Below, piece after piece: positions 1 through 8,000 of a stretch of DNA of 64,000 nucleotides (position 1 is its first letter; the number at the start of each line of letters is the position of its first letter). A program made the position numbers and the translations under genes. The stretch lies in the NCBI GenBank assembly GCA_013360445.1, contig JABWBP010000067.1, positions 1 to 64,000 on the forward strand. The letters run 5' to 3'. The stretch comes from Calditrichaceae bacterium (lineage in GTDB: Bacteria > Calditrichota > Calditrichia > RBG-13-44-9 > J075). The notes beneath the pieces are model-generated. The model searched no databases and had not been told where the DNA came from. It worked only from the letters and a program-made list of their open reading frames with translations.

Positions 1-362
1 ATTGTTTTTTTGCGAATATATTTCCAATTATATAGCGTTGTATCCGCGTTAATCAAGTCAATCACCTGCACGTTGGCAGGGGGGTTGTCAAAATCAAACC
101 AGTGGTCGGTAATATCCACGTAGCGCACCAGGCCGGCTTCTTTGTGGGTCATTTTCAACAGGTTAGGCTCTACCTCTTCCACGGTGTAGCTTTGCGCTAG
201 GTGGCGCAGGCGCTGCTCGGTTAAACCGGCTCCGAAGGAGTGGCCTGCCCCTTTGGGGATACCCAGAATGCGGTTGGCTAATGCCTCCCAGTTGGTGGGC
301 TGGGCAGGCAGGAACGGTGGTAAAAAAGAAAACACTGCGGCCAATAAAATTATCCGTTGCAT
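1..362 (-). CDS. Secreted protein of unknown function, 5' part only
   Basis: An open frame runs from an ATG at 362 leftward off the window edge, about 120 codons without a stop. A GGAGG ribosome-binding site lies 8 bases before the ATG. The N-terminus, MQRIILLAAVFSFLPPFLPA, is a good Sec signal peptide, so the product is exported. The mature part begins near QPTNWEALANRILGIP and includes THKEAGLVRYVDITDHWFDF. I do not recognise a family, and the C-terminal part is outside the window. It is preceded by a structured leader ending in a terminator-like hairpin (393-429), which suggests regulated expression. That this is a real gene is well supported; its function is open. Confidence 0.75.
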   Translation of the reverse strand, partial: MQRIILLAAVFSFLPPFLPAQPTNWEALANRILGIPKGAGHSFGAGLTEQRLRHLAQSYTVEEVEPNLLKMTHKEAGLVRYVDITDHWFDFDNPPANVQVIDLINADTTLYNWKYIRKKT

Positions 363-380
363 GGCAAATACCTCCGGGTC

Positions 381-600
381 TAAAAACATAAAGCCCGCTT
401 CCATCCCCACCTGGGAGATGAAAACGGGCTTATTTTGTGGATTGGATTAGCAAAATGGTATGCCCGGCGCAGACCGCCTGAACGCCCTGGCCGGAAGAAG
501 GATTGTCTGCGAAGAATATCTTTGCAGATCGCGCCGGTGAACAAATGGCTCATCACCGTAATCCCAATGCTCAAGGGTGAATCCGGGTGAGAATCCCTTC
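381..600 (-). promoter_or_regulatory. Structured 5' leader with terminator-like hairpin, possible attenuator
   Basis: On the minus strand, just upstream of the secreted-protein gene, a 7-bp stem (GCGCCGG 531-537 with CCGGCGC 464-470) can close a junction. The junction holds a hairpin around TCTGC/GCAGA (506-528) and a second weaker one near 482-496. A 16-bp hairpin with G-T wobbles follows (393-429), then a T-rich stretch (392-381), then the ribosome-binding site. An aptamer-like fold followed by a terminator is the usual form of a riboswitch or attenuator. I could not match it to a known class. The fold was read by eye and is not proven. Confidence 0.35.
393..429 (-). terminator. Terminator-like hairpin in leader
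   Basis: GCCCG/CGGGC outer pairs continue inward to a 16-bp stem with wobbles and a small loop. On the minus strand it is followed by TTTATGTTTTTA. It lies between the leader and the ribosome-binding site of the gene at 1-362, so it could act as a conditional terminator. The same hairpin on the plus strand is followed by a weaker T run. Confidence 0.5.
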
Positions 601-696
601 CCTCATTTTCTCTCTTCCCGCCGTAAAAATAATATATGAGGGGGGGGGGATGTCAACTGATTTTTTTCTTGCACCTCTTTGTTACTATTCAGCTCT

Positions 697-748
697 TTTT
701 TTGACAGGATGCACAGGATAAAATCATCCTGTGCATCCTGTCAAAAAA
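697..748. repeat. Perfect 23-bp inverted repeat in a gene-free stretch
   Basis: Arms 697-719 and 726-748 are exact reverse complements (core GACAGGATGCACAGGAT) around a 6-base loop. The rest of 363-884 holds the leader described above and a possible htpG promoter; no gene is visible. A partial copy of the word (TTGACAGGATCAAAGGG) occurs near 25148. This is one of many word-plus-reverse-complement hairpins in the gaps of this window. Confidence 0.8.
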
Positions 749-783
749 TAGTAGATTCTTTATAGACGAACCAGAGAGAGGAC

Positions 784-812
784 TTGAATTCCCGGCCTGG
801 AGATCATAAATT
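784..812 (+). promoter_or_regulatory. Possible sigma-70 promoter of htpG
   Basis: TTGAAT (784-789) and TAAATT (807-812) are separated by 17 bp and lie about 70 bp before the htpG start. This is a moderate match to the -35/-10 consensus. I saw no CIRCE operator or other heat-shock element nearby. Confidence 0.3.
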
Positions 813-884
813 TAGCGCGTTCCGAATCCGGTAGCCGGAAATGCAAATCAAAACCCGGCAAACATTCATCGAAAGGAGGCCGGC

Positions 885-2771
885 ATGGCAGAAAAGAAAG
901 AACCCAAAATCCAACAGTATGAATACCAGGCGGAGCTAAAACAGCTTCTCCACCTGATCGTCCACTCCCTCTACACCCACCCGGAAGTGTTTTTGCGGGA
1001 GCTGATCTCCAACGCTTCCGACGCCCTGAATAAGGTGCGCTTCCGTTTGCTCACCGATAAAAACGTGCTGGACAAAGACGCCAACCAGGAAATCCGTATC
1101 ACCGTGGACGCCAAAGAAGGCAGTTTTTCCATCGAAGACACCGGCATCGGGATGACCAGGGAGGATTTGATCGAGCGCATCGGCACCGTGGCCAGCTCCG
1201 GTACCATGGAGTTCCTGGAGCAGCTCAAGAACAGCAAGGAGAAGCCGGACCTCAATCTGATCGGCCAGTTCGGGGTGGGATTCTATTCCGTGTTCATGGT
1301 CGCCGATGAAGTGGCCATCGAAACCCGCCACGCGAACCCGGATTCGCAGGGCTACCGCTGGAAATCGGACGGCCAGGGCACTTTCACTATCGAAGAGATC
1401 GACAAACCGGCCCGGGGCACTAAAATTTCCTTCAAATTCAACGAGGCGTCCAAAGAATACGCCGAGGAGTACCGCCTCCGGCAAATCGTCAACAAGTACT
1501 CCAACTTTGTGGATTTTCCCATCCTGCTGAACGGGGAGAGAATCAACAGAGTGGAGGCGCTGTGGCACAAGCCCAAAGGAGAGGTCAAGGAAGAGGAGTT
1601 GAACGAGTTCTACAAATTCGTCTCCAACGATTACCAGGATCCCCTGGGGCATTTGCACCTCTCCATCGAGGGGGCGGTGAATTTCAAGGCGCTGCTGTTC
1701 ATTCCCCAAACCCTGCCGCCCTTCTATTTCCGGCATGAGGATGAAAAATCCCTGCACCTCTATTCCCGGAAAATTTTCATCCAGGATGATTGCAAGGAAT
1801 TGCTGCCGGAGTACCTGCGTTTTATGAAAGGGGTGGTGGACACCGAGGATTTGCCCCTGAACGTCTCCCGGGAGGTTACCCAGAGCAGCCCGGTAATGGC
1901 GAAAATTCGCAATACCCTGGTGAGTAAAATCCTGGCGCTGTTAGAGGAGTGGGCGAAAAACGAACCGGCCAAATACGAAAAATTCCATAAAAACTTCGGC
2001 CCGGCGTTCAAATTGGGGGTGAACAGCGATTTCAGCAACCGCGAGAAACTCATCGAGTTACTGCGCTTCGAATCCACCATGACCGAGAAGGGCAGCCTCA
2101 CCTCTTTGAAAAATTACGTCTCCCGGATGGGCGCGGAGCAGAAGGAAATTTACTACCTCTCCGGGGAGAGCCGGGATCTGTTAGAGCGCAGCCCCAACTT
2201 GGAGTATTTCCGCAAGAAAGAGATCGAGGTGCTGCTGCTTAGCGACCCGGTGGACGTGTTCATCGTGCCGGGCATCGGCGAATACGATAAAAAGCCGCTC
2301 AAATCCATCGAGAAGGCGGATATCGACCTGAAGAAAGATGAAACGGCGCAGCCGGAGGCCTTGAGCGAGAACCTGGCCCAATCGCTGATCCAGGTGTTCA
2401 AGGAGACCTTAGGCGATAAAGTGGAAGACGTGATCGAATCGAAGCGGTTGGTGGATTCCCCCGCCACCCTGGTAATCGGCAAGGAGGGCATGGACGCCCA
2501 AATGGAAAAGATGCTGAAGATGTTCCAGTCGCGCGGGGAGGGTTTCGCCAAAGACTTCCCCGGCTCCAAGCGCATTTTAGAGATCAACACCGCCCATCCG
2601 CTGATCAAAAACCTCTCGCGCCTGAACATGGGCAGCGCCGCCGATCCCTTGCTGCGGCAGTGCATCCTGCAACTGCATGAAGGCTTGCTGCTGCTCAACG
2701 ACGATCTTCCCTCCCCTACCGATTTTATCAAGCGGATGAATGAGATTATGGCGGAGGCGACGAAGGGGTAG
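885..2771 (+). CDS. htpG: Molecular chaperone HtpG (Hsp90)
   Basis: ATP-dependent cytosolic chaperone of 628 residues, the usual bacterial Hsp90 length. The N-terminal GHKL ATPase motifs are intact: the helix with N43 (NASDALNKVRFR), DTGIGM at 85-90, and the glycine-rich lid GQFGVGFYS at 127-135. The middle domain with the conserved Arg segment (PLNVSREVTQ) and the C-terminal dimerisation domain (NTAHPLIKNL) follow. GAAAGGAGG ends five bases before the ATG. The gene stands alone, with a decayed antitoxin downstream. Nothing odd in the sequence; function by strong family similarity. Confidence 0.97.
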   Translation: MAEKKEPKIQQYEYQAELKQLLHLIVHSLYTHPEVFLRELISNASDALNKVRFRLLTDKNVLDKDANQEIRITVDAKEGSFSIEDTGIGMTREDLIERIGTVASSGTMEFLEQLKNSKEKPDLNLIGQFGVGFYSVFMVADEVAIETRHANPDSQGYRWKSDGQGTFTIEEIDKPARGTKISFKFNEASKEYAEEYRLRQIVNKYSNFVDFPILLNGERINRVEALWHKPKGEVKEEELNEFYKFVSNDYQDPLGHLHLSIEGAVNFKALLFIPQTLPPFYFRHEDEKSLHLYSRKIFIQDDCKELLPEYLRFMKGVVDTEDLPLNVSREVTQSSPVMAKIRNTLVSKILALLEEWAKNEPAKYEKFHKNFGPAFKLGVNSDFSNREKLIELLRFESTMTEKGSLTSLKNYVSRMGAEQKEIYYLSGESRDLLERSPNLEYFRKKEIEVLLLSDPVDVFIVPGIGEYDKKPLKSIEKADIDLKKDETAQPEALSENLAQSLIQVFKETLGDKVEDVIESKRLVDSPATLVIGKEGMDAQMEKMLKMFQSRGEGFAKDFPGSKRILEINTAHPLIKNLSRLNMGSAADPLLRQCILQLHEGLLLLNDDLPSPTDFIKRMNEIMAEATKG

Positions 2772-2866
2772 GGTGACGAGCAATAGCTTACAAATTCTAC
2801 TTGATTATAACTCCCGGCGTGCCTACAATAGCTAAAAAATTAACCTGATAAAGTGGGAGTTTCTCA

Positions 2867-3123
2867 ATGTCGCAATATGTAACCATCAGCCAGGCTCAGG
2901 CACAACTCTCCCGTTTGATTCAAAAAGTGCTTGCCGGTGAAGAAGTTGTGATTGTAAGCGGCAAAAACCCATAGCCCGGTTGGTTCCCATTCAAAGCCCG
3001 AAAGTGGAGAGACAAATTGGCGCTGATAAGGGGTTGGTGGAAATAGCAGACGATTCCGCAGCTCCTTTAATGAATCTGGCAATTATCGGCAGGCTTGAAT
3101 TACTCCGAACGGCCGGGGAATAG
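2867..3123 (+). pseudogene. Phd/YefM-type antitoxin, frameshifted
   Basis: ATG at 2867 after a GGGAG site opens a typical Phd/YefM N-terminus (MSQYVTISQAQAQLSRLIQK, then VLAGEEVVIVSGKNP). The frame then meets a TAG at 2972-2974. Reading from 2971 in the next frame restores the family sequence (IARLVPIQSPKVERQIG ... LLRTAGE) to a stop at 3121-3123, so one base has been lost in the AAAAACCC run near 2963-2970. These proteins normally neutralise a Doc, YoeB or PIN toxin and repress their own operon. No toxin gene follows: the next gene is a secreted peptidase. A sequencing error in the homopolymer is possible; otherwise this is an orphan, dead antitoxin. Confidence 0.8.
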
Positions 3124-3228
3124 ATCTGCCCTCCGTTACCGTTCAACCACCCGCTTTTTTGTAAAACCGCAAAGTTGTTCCTGAAACCTTAATTCATCCA
3201 ACCCCTCACCTAAAGAAAGGTAATACGC

Positions 3229-6192
3229 ATGGCGCAGCATAGAATGATGATGTTCCCATGGTTGGCGTTTGTCATTGTAGTAATCCTGGCAACCGCGGCG
3301 CAGGGCCGGGAAACCGTGCAGCCGGACGGCTCCATTCTGCTCCCCGCGCAAACGGAGAGCGCGTTTTGGATCGACGCCGCAGAGCAGCAGCGGTTAGCCG
3401 CCACGGCGCGCTGGCAAAATTTCGTTCAGAGGCACGGCGGCTGGTCGGTGCAGTGGAACGAAGCCGCCCGCACTCCCCACCGCGCTTACGGCGAAGCGAT
3501 TCAAATTCCCGGCTACTCGCACATCACTGCGGAAAACGTGGAAGCCGCCTCACGCGCTTTCCTGGCCGATAACGCCGCAGCCCTGGGCATCGACCTCGCC
3601 CGATTGCAGTTGCAGCGGGCGCAGCAGATCAATCGCAAATGGTACGTCTCCTTTGTGCAGATGCAAGAAGGCGTGGAAGTGCTGCTCTCGGAAGTGGAGC
3701 TGCGCATTTTCGACAACGCCAGGGTGATGGCTTTCGGAGTGGATTTTTATCCCCACATAGATATTTCCCTTACCCCCACGCTCACGTTCGAGCAGGCCAA
3801 AACCCTTTCCACCGATGGATTGACCATCAACCCCGCTGCCGACCGGATCAGCGGCGCGGAAAAAACCTACATTCTGCCCCGCAGAACCGGCCGGGAAGTG
3901 GAATTTCACCTCGTTTACCAGGTGGACATTATCACCGAGAACCCGGAAGGCAACTTCGCCGCTTTTGTTGACGCCCACAGCGGAGAAATCATCTGGCGGC
4001 ACAACCGGGTGCGCTACGCCGAATCGAAGGTAAAACAGGGCGGAATGGTGCAGTTAGTGCTGCCCACGGACCCGTTTGTGGAAATGCCCTATTTCGATCA
4101 ATCCATTACCATCGGCGGGGTGGCGCTGACCACCAACGGCCAGGGAGTGGCGGCGCGGGACATTACCTCTCCCGCAGCGGTGGTGGCCCGCTTAGAAGGC
4201 CCCTGGGTGAACGTGAACCGGCAGGACGGCCCCGACGCAATAATCAATACCACCCTCAACCCGGGAGATTCCCTGAACCTGGTCTGGGACGACAGCAATT
4301 CCCATCCCGCGGAGCGCGACGCCTTTTACCACACCAATATCATCCACAATTTCGTTACCGCATTAGACCCCTCTTTCACGGGGGTCAATTACAGCATGCC
4401 CTGCGCGGTGAATATCGCCCAGACTTGCAACGCTTTTTGGAACGGCACCGGGATCAACTTTTACCAGGCCGGGGGCGGCTGCCCCAACACCGGGCAGATG
4501 CCTTCCGTGGTGTATCACGAATACGGGCACGGCATCAACGACAAGCTCTACATTCAGGCCGGCTCGCTGTTAGGGATGATCAACGGCGCCACCCACGAGG
4601 GCATGGCGGACGTGGCCTCGGCGATGATCGAAGACGTCCCCAACGTCGGGCGGGGCTTTACCGGCCCGGGCAGCACCCTGCGCAATCTGGATAATACCAA
4701 CCGTTACCCGGAGAACATCACCGGGCAGGTGCACAGCGACGGGCTGATCATCGGGGGGGCGTTCTGGCGCCTGCGCGAAGCCTCTTCCCTGGAGACCGCC
4801 CGGAACCTCTCCCACTTTGCCAAATGGGGAAGGCCGGATGATCCCAACACCGGCGTCGCTTTTGGGGAATGGTTCGTGGAAGTGCTGGTGGCGGACGACG
4901 ACGACGGCAACCTGAACAACGGCACCCCCAATTTCAGCGCCATCAACGACGCCTTCAACGCCCACGGGATCGGCTCCAGCCTGTTCATGCTCTTCTCTTT
5001 CGCGCACACGCCTGTGGAAGATACCCAGGACACTTTGAACGCCTACCCGGTGGTATTCCATATCGAAGGATTCGAGATTGCCGGGGGACAGCCGGATTCC
5101 CTCTACGTGCACTACTCCACCGACGGCCTGCAGACCGTTATCAGCCTGCCCGCCGCCCCTATCATCGGCCAGGGGAATTACCAGGCGGAGATTCCGGCGC
5201 AGTCGCGGGGCAGCATGGTTGACTATTTCATCACTGCCCGCGACCCGCTCGGCAACGTCGCTTTTAAATTTCCCGCGCAGGGCGCGTACAATTTCCTGGT
5301 AGGATTCGAGCAGATCGTCCTGGATGAACTGGAAGTCGCTTCCGGCTGGGTGGTCGGCGCGCCGGACGATAACGCGACCTCGGGCATTTGGGAGCGCGCC
5401 AACCCGCAGGCGACCTCCGTGGGCAGCCAGCCGGAAGATGACCACACCCCTACCGGCGCACTCTGCTTCGTAACCGACGGGCGCAACGATCCCAACAACG
5501 CCGGGGCTTACGACGTGGACGGCGGCAAAACTACCCTGTTTTCCCCCCTGTACGACATGTCCGACCTGAATAACCCGGTCTTCCGCTACTACAAGTGGTA
5601 CTCCAACGACCGCGGCGCCACCCCCGGAACGGATTTCTGGGTGGTAGAAGCTTCCAACGACGGCGGGCAGAGTTGGGTAAACGTGGAAAACACCAACGTT
5701 TCCACCGACGGCTGGGAAAAATTCCAAATCCGGGTCAGCGATTACCTTACCCCCACCGCAACCATGCAATTCCGCTTCGTGGCCAGCGACTTCGGGGCCG
5801 GCTCCTTGGTGGAAGCGCTGGTGGACGATATTGAAATTCTGGCCTTAGGCGGCGTTACCGGCATTGTTGATCCCCAGATCATCTCTGCGCTGCCGGCGGA
5901 TTTCGAGCTGCGCCAGAACTTCCCCAACCCCTTCAACCCCTCCACCACCATCGAATTCGCGCTGCCGGCGAGCGCCCGGGTGAGCCTCAAAATTTTCAAC
6001 CTGTTGGGGCAGGAAGTGCGCACCTTAGCAGCGGCAGAAAAACCGGCGGGGCGCTACTCCGTGGTGTGGGACGGGCGGGATAACGCCGGAAACGCCGCGG
6101 CTTCCGGGGTTTATGTCTATAAATTAGAAGCACGCGCCGGTTCTGCCGGGCAGCGTTTTGAAGCCTCGCGAAAACTCTTGCTGATGAAATAA
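3229..6192 (+). CDS. Secreted M36-like zinc metallopeptidase with sorting tail
   Basis: Large exported protease of 987 residues. A signal peptide (MAQHRMMMFPWLAFVIVVI, then LATAAQG) precedes an FTP/PepSY-like propeptide at about 75-260. The fungalysin-like catalytic domain carries HEYGH at 430-434 and a third ligand candidate E457 in THEGMADVAS. A Cys pair (AQTCNAFW, GGGCPNTG) lies before the active site. Beta-rich domains follow at about 590-880, then a C-terminal FlgD-like sorting domain (FELRQNFPNPFNPSTTIEF ... ASGVYVYKLEA) at about 895-987. That tail is the export/anchoring signal of FCB bacteria with a type IX-like system. AAAGG precedes the ATG. An intrinsic terminator follows at 6221. 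Substrate unknown; a nutrient-degrading role is inferred. Confidence 0.9.
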   Translation: MAQHRMMMFPWLAFVIVVILATAAQGRETVQPDGSILLPAQTESAFWIDAAEQQRLAATARWQNFVQRHGGWSVQWNEAARTPHRAYGEAIQIPGYSHITAENVEAASRAFLADNAAALGIDLARLQLQRAQQINRKWYVSFVQMQEGVEVLLSEVELRIFDNARVMAFGVDFYPHIDISLTPTLTFEQAKTLSTDGLTINPAADRISGAEKTYILPRRTGREVEFHLVYQVDIITENPEGNFAAFVDAHSGEIIWRHNRVRYAESKVKQGGMVQLVLPTDPFVEMPYFDQSITIGGVALTTNGQGVAARDITSPAAVVARLEGPWVNVNRQDGPDAIINTTLNPGDSLNLVWDDSNSHPAERDAFYHTNIIHNFVTALDPSFTGVNYSMPCAVNIAQTCNAFWNGTGINFYQAGGGCPNTGQMPSVVYHEYGHGINDKLYIQAGSLLGMINGATHEGMADVASAMIEDVPNVGRGFTGPGSTLRNLDNTNRYPENITGQVHSDGLIIGGAFWRLREASSLETARNLSHFAKWGRPDDPNTGVAFGEWFVEVLVADDDDGNLNNGTPNFSAINDAFNAHGIGSSLFMLFSFAHTPVEDTQDTLNAYPVVFHIEGFEIAGGQPDSLYVHYSTDGLQTVISLPAAPIIGQGNYQAEIPAQSRGSMVDYFITARDPLGNVAFKFPAQGAYNFLVGFEQIVLDELEVASGWVVGAPDDNATSGIWERANPQATSVGSQPEDDHTPTGALCFVTDGRNDPNNAGAYDVDGGKTTLFSPLYDMSDLNNPVFRYYKWYSNDRGATPGTDFWVVEASNDGGQSWVNVENTNVSTDGWEKFQIRVSDYLTPTATMQFRFVASDFGAGSLVEALVDDIEILALGGVTGIVDPQIISALPADFELRQNFPNPFNPSTTIEFALPASARVSLKIFNLLGQEVRTLAAAEKPAGRYSVVWDGRDNAGNAAASGVYVYKLEARAGSAGQRFEASRKLLLMK

Positions 6193-6220
6193 TCCCCTTC
6201 CGGCGTCACCAAAACAGCGT

Positions 6221-6264
6221 GCGGCGCAGCGTGGATCTCCATATCCTGGCGCCGCATTTTTTTT
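6221..6264 (+). terminator. Intrinsic terminator of the M36-like peptidase gene
   Basis: GCGGCGC (6221-6227) pairs with GCGCCGC (6249-6255), with inner GGAT/ATCC pairing, followed by eight Ts (6257-6264). It lies 29 bp after the stop codon and points the same way as the gene. Confidence 0.8.
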
Positions 6265-6476
6265 GCCGCCCCCCTACCCCGGACAATTCCAATCCCCATT
6301 GCCCACTTTCCCCTTCACCGGGAAACTTTCCTGTAACTTTGCCTCTCGCCCTTTCGTTAAGATCAGGCGTTTAACGGCTTTTTAGCAACATGATTTCACA
6401 GAATCACCTGTATCACGGCCTCAAAACGCCCCATGTTTGTAAACCAATCCCCTCTAACCAACAAAGGAGAAGCACC

Positions 6477-7553
6477 ATGAGGAAGATGCGAATTAGCAAG
6501 ATACCGGCAATATTGATATGTTTGGCCGCGTTTTTCGGGATGGAGGCAGCGCTCGCCCAGGGCTTATTCCTCGCCGCCCCGCGCGCCAGCCAGTACGCCA
6601 GCGTTACCCAGCGCATCGGGTTGACCGACATTACCATCAACTACCATCGCCCGGGCGTAAAAGGGCGCGAGGTGTGGGGAACCCTGGTACCCTATAACGA
6701 GGTCTGGCGGGCCGGGGCCAATGAAAATACCACCATCTCCTTCACCCACGACGTGGCCGTAAACGGAAAGAAATTGCCCGCGGGAACCTACGGTCTGCAC
6801 ATGATCCCCGGCGAAGGCGATTGGACCGTGATTTTCAGCAAAAACCATACTTCCTGGGGCAGTTTTTTCTATGATGAAGCGGAAGACGCCGCCCGCGTTA
6901 CCGTAACCCCGGTAAAAACCTCCGAAAACCGCGACTGGCTGGAATACCGCTTCGAAGATTTAACCAAAAATTCCGCCGTTGTGCAACTATGCTGGGAAAA
7001 GCTGATGATTCCTTTCAAGATCGAAGTGGACGTGAACGCCATTGCCCTGCAGAGTATCCGCAACGAATTGCGCGGGCTGGACGCCTTTGCCTGGCAGCCC
7101 TGGATGGAGGCGGCCAATTATTGCCTGCAAAACAATACTAACCTCGACCAGGGCATTGAGTGGATCGACCACTCCATCGGGATGAACCAAAACGTGAACA
7201 ATATGGGCGTCAAAGCGCAATTACTGTCGAAAAAAGGCGATGCCGCCGGGGCGGAAAAAACCATGGCCGAGGCGCTGGCGTTCGCCAAACAAACCGGGCG
7301 GGAAAATGACCTGAATACGGTGGGTTATATGTATCTGCAAAGCAACCGGGTAAAAGAAGCAACCGAGGTGTTCAAGCTCAACGTGAAAAAGTATCCCGGT
7401 TCCTGGAACGTGTACGACAGCCTCGGCGAAGCCCAGGCCCAGGCGGGGGACAAAAAATCCGCTATTGCGAATTACCAGACCGCTCTCTCCAAAGCCCCGG
7501 ACAATCAAAAAGGCCGCATCGAGGGCATTTTGAAAGAGCTTCGGAAGAACTGA
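6477..7553 (+). CDS. Exported DUF2911 protein with TPR repeats
   Basis: Protein of 358 residues from the ATG at 6477, chosen because AAAGGAG lies seven bases upstream and a signal peptide follows (MRKMRISKIPAILICLAAFF, then GMEAALAQ). An upstream in-frame ATG at 6390 would bury the signal. Residues about 30-195 match DUF2911 (ITINYHRPGVKGREVWG, VWRAGANENTTISFTHDV, LPAGTYGLHMIPG), a periplasmic domain common in FCB bacteria with no known activity. The C-terminal part holds about three TPR-like helical repeats (QLLSKKGDAAGAEKTMAEAL; SLGEAQAQAGDKKSAIANYQ). It is probably a monocistronic gene. Function unknown; TPRs suggest protein-protein contact. Confidence 0.85.
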   Translation: MRKMRISKIPAILICLAAFFGMEAALAQGLFLAAPRASQYASVTQRIGLTDITINYHRPGVKGREVWGTLVPYNEVWRAGANENTTISFTHDVAVNGKKLPAGTYGLHMIPGEGDWTVIFSKNHTSWGSFFYDEAEDAARVTVTPVKTSENRDWLEYRFEDLTKNSAVVQLCWEKLMIPFKIEVDVNAIALQSIRNELRGLDAFAWQPWMEAANYCLQNNTNLDQGIEWIDHSIGMNQNVNNMGVKAQLLSKKGDAAGAEKTMAEALAFAKQTGRENDLNTVGYMYLQSNRVKEATEVFKLNVKKYPGSWNVYDSLGEAQAQAGDKKSAIANYQTALSKAPDNQKGRIEGILKELRKN

Positions 7554-7560
7554 ACGCTCG

Positions 7561-7667
7561 CCGTAAAGACGCTAAGACGCAAAAAATATCATGTTGATTT
7601 TGATGAATATCAGCAGGATTTTCGGACGAGAACTCTCTAAAACCTCCGCGTCTTAGCGTCTTTGCGG
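7561..7667. repeat. Dispersed inverted repeat, word CGCAAAGACGCTAAG
   Basis: Arm 7561-7580 (CCGTAAAGACGCTAAGACGC) is complementary to 7648-7667 at 19 of 20 positions, around an AT-rich 67-bp centre. A half copy of the word is at 61087-61103, and a related IR (CCACAAAGCCGCTAAG) at 43422-43521. It starts 8 bp after a stop codon and may double as a terminator-like hairpin. Confidence 0.8.
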
Positions 7668-7708
7668 TAAAAAAATACTTGATTTACCGGTAGTGCTAGT
7701 TGATTTAA

Positions 7709-7782
7709 ACCGCGAAAGTACGCGAATAAACGCAAATGATTATGGGATCGAGACCAGCCTAAATTAGCGTCCATTCGCGGTT
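7709..7782. repeat. Second inverted repeat in the same gap, word ACCGCGAA
   Basis: The arm beginning ACCGCGAAAGTACGCGAATA at 7709 is an imperfect reverse complement of the arm ending TCCATTCGCGGTT at 7782. With the preceding element it fills much of the 447-bp gap 7554-8000, where I see no gene and no clear promoter. Confidence 0.6.
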
Positions 7783-8000
7783 AGACCGAGTGCCCGTTAT
7801 TAGAAATAGCACTACAGGTCTGATTTTTAAACCTTGACGAGTATAATACTCCCCTGCTAATTTCCGCCTGCCGAAAAAAAATTCCCAAAACCCTTTCAAG
7901 ATTGGGGTGAAAGTCGCTAAATTCCCCACCTGATTGCGCTCAAGCGATTTGGTGATGCCATGACCGGGAGGATTCACCCTAAATCAAACGAGGTAAAACC

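Noticed and set aside
575-605. Cobalamin-riboswitch-like text (GAATCCGGGTGAGAATCCC)
   Set aside because: Only a few bases match; the B12 box and the rest of the fold are missing, and it is on the strand opposite to the regulated gene.
4570-5769. Long minus-strand frame inside the M36-like peptidase gene
   Set aside because: GC-rich shadow frame on the opposite strand; no start signal and no recognisable domain, whereas the plus-strand gene is certain.
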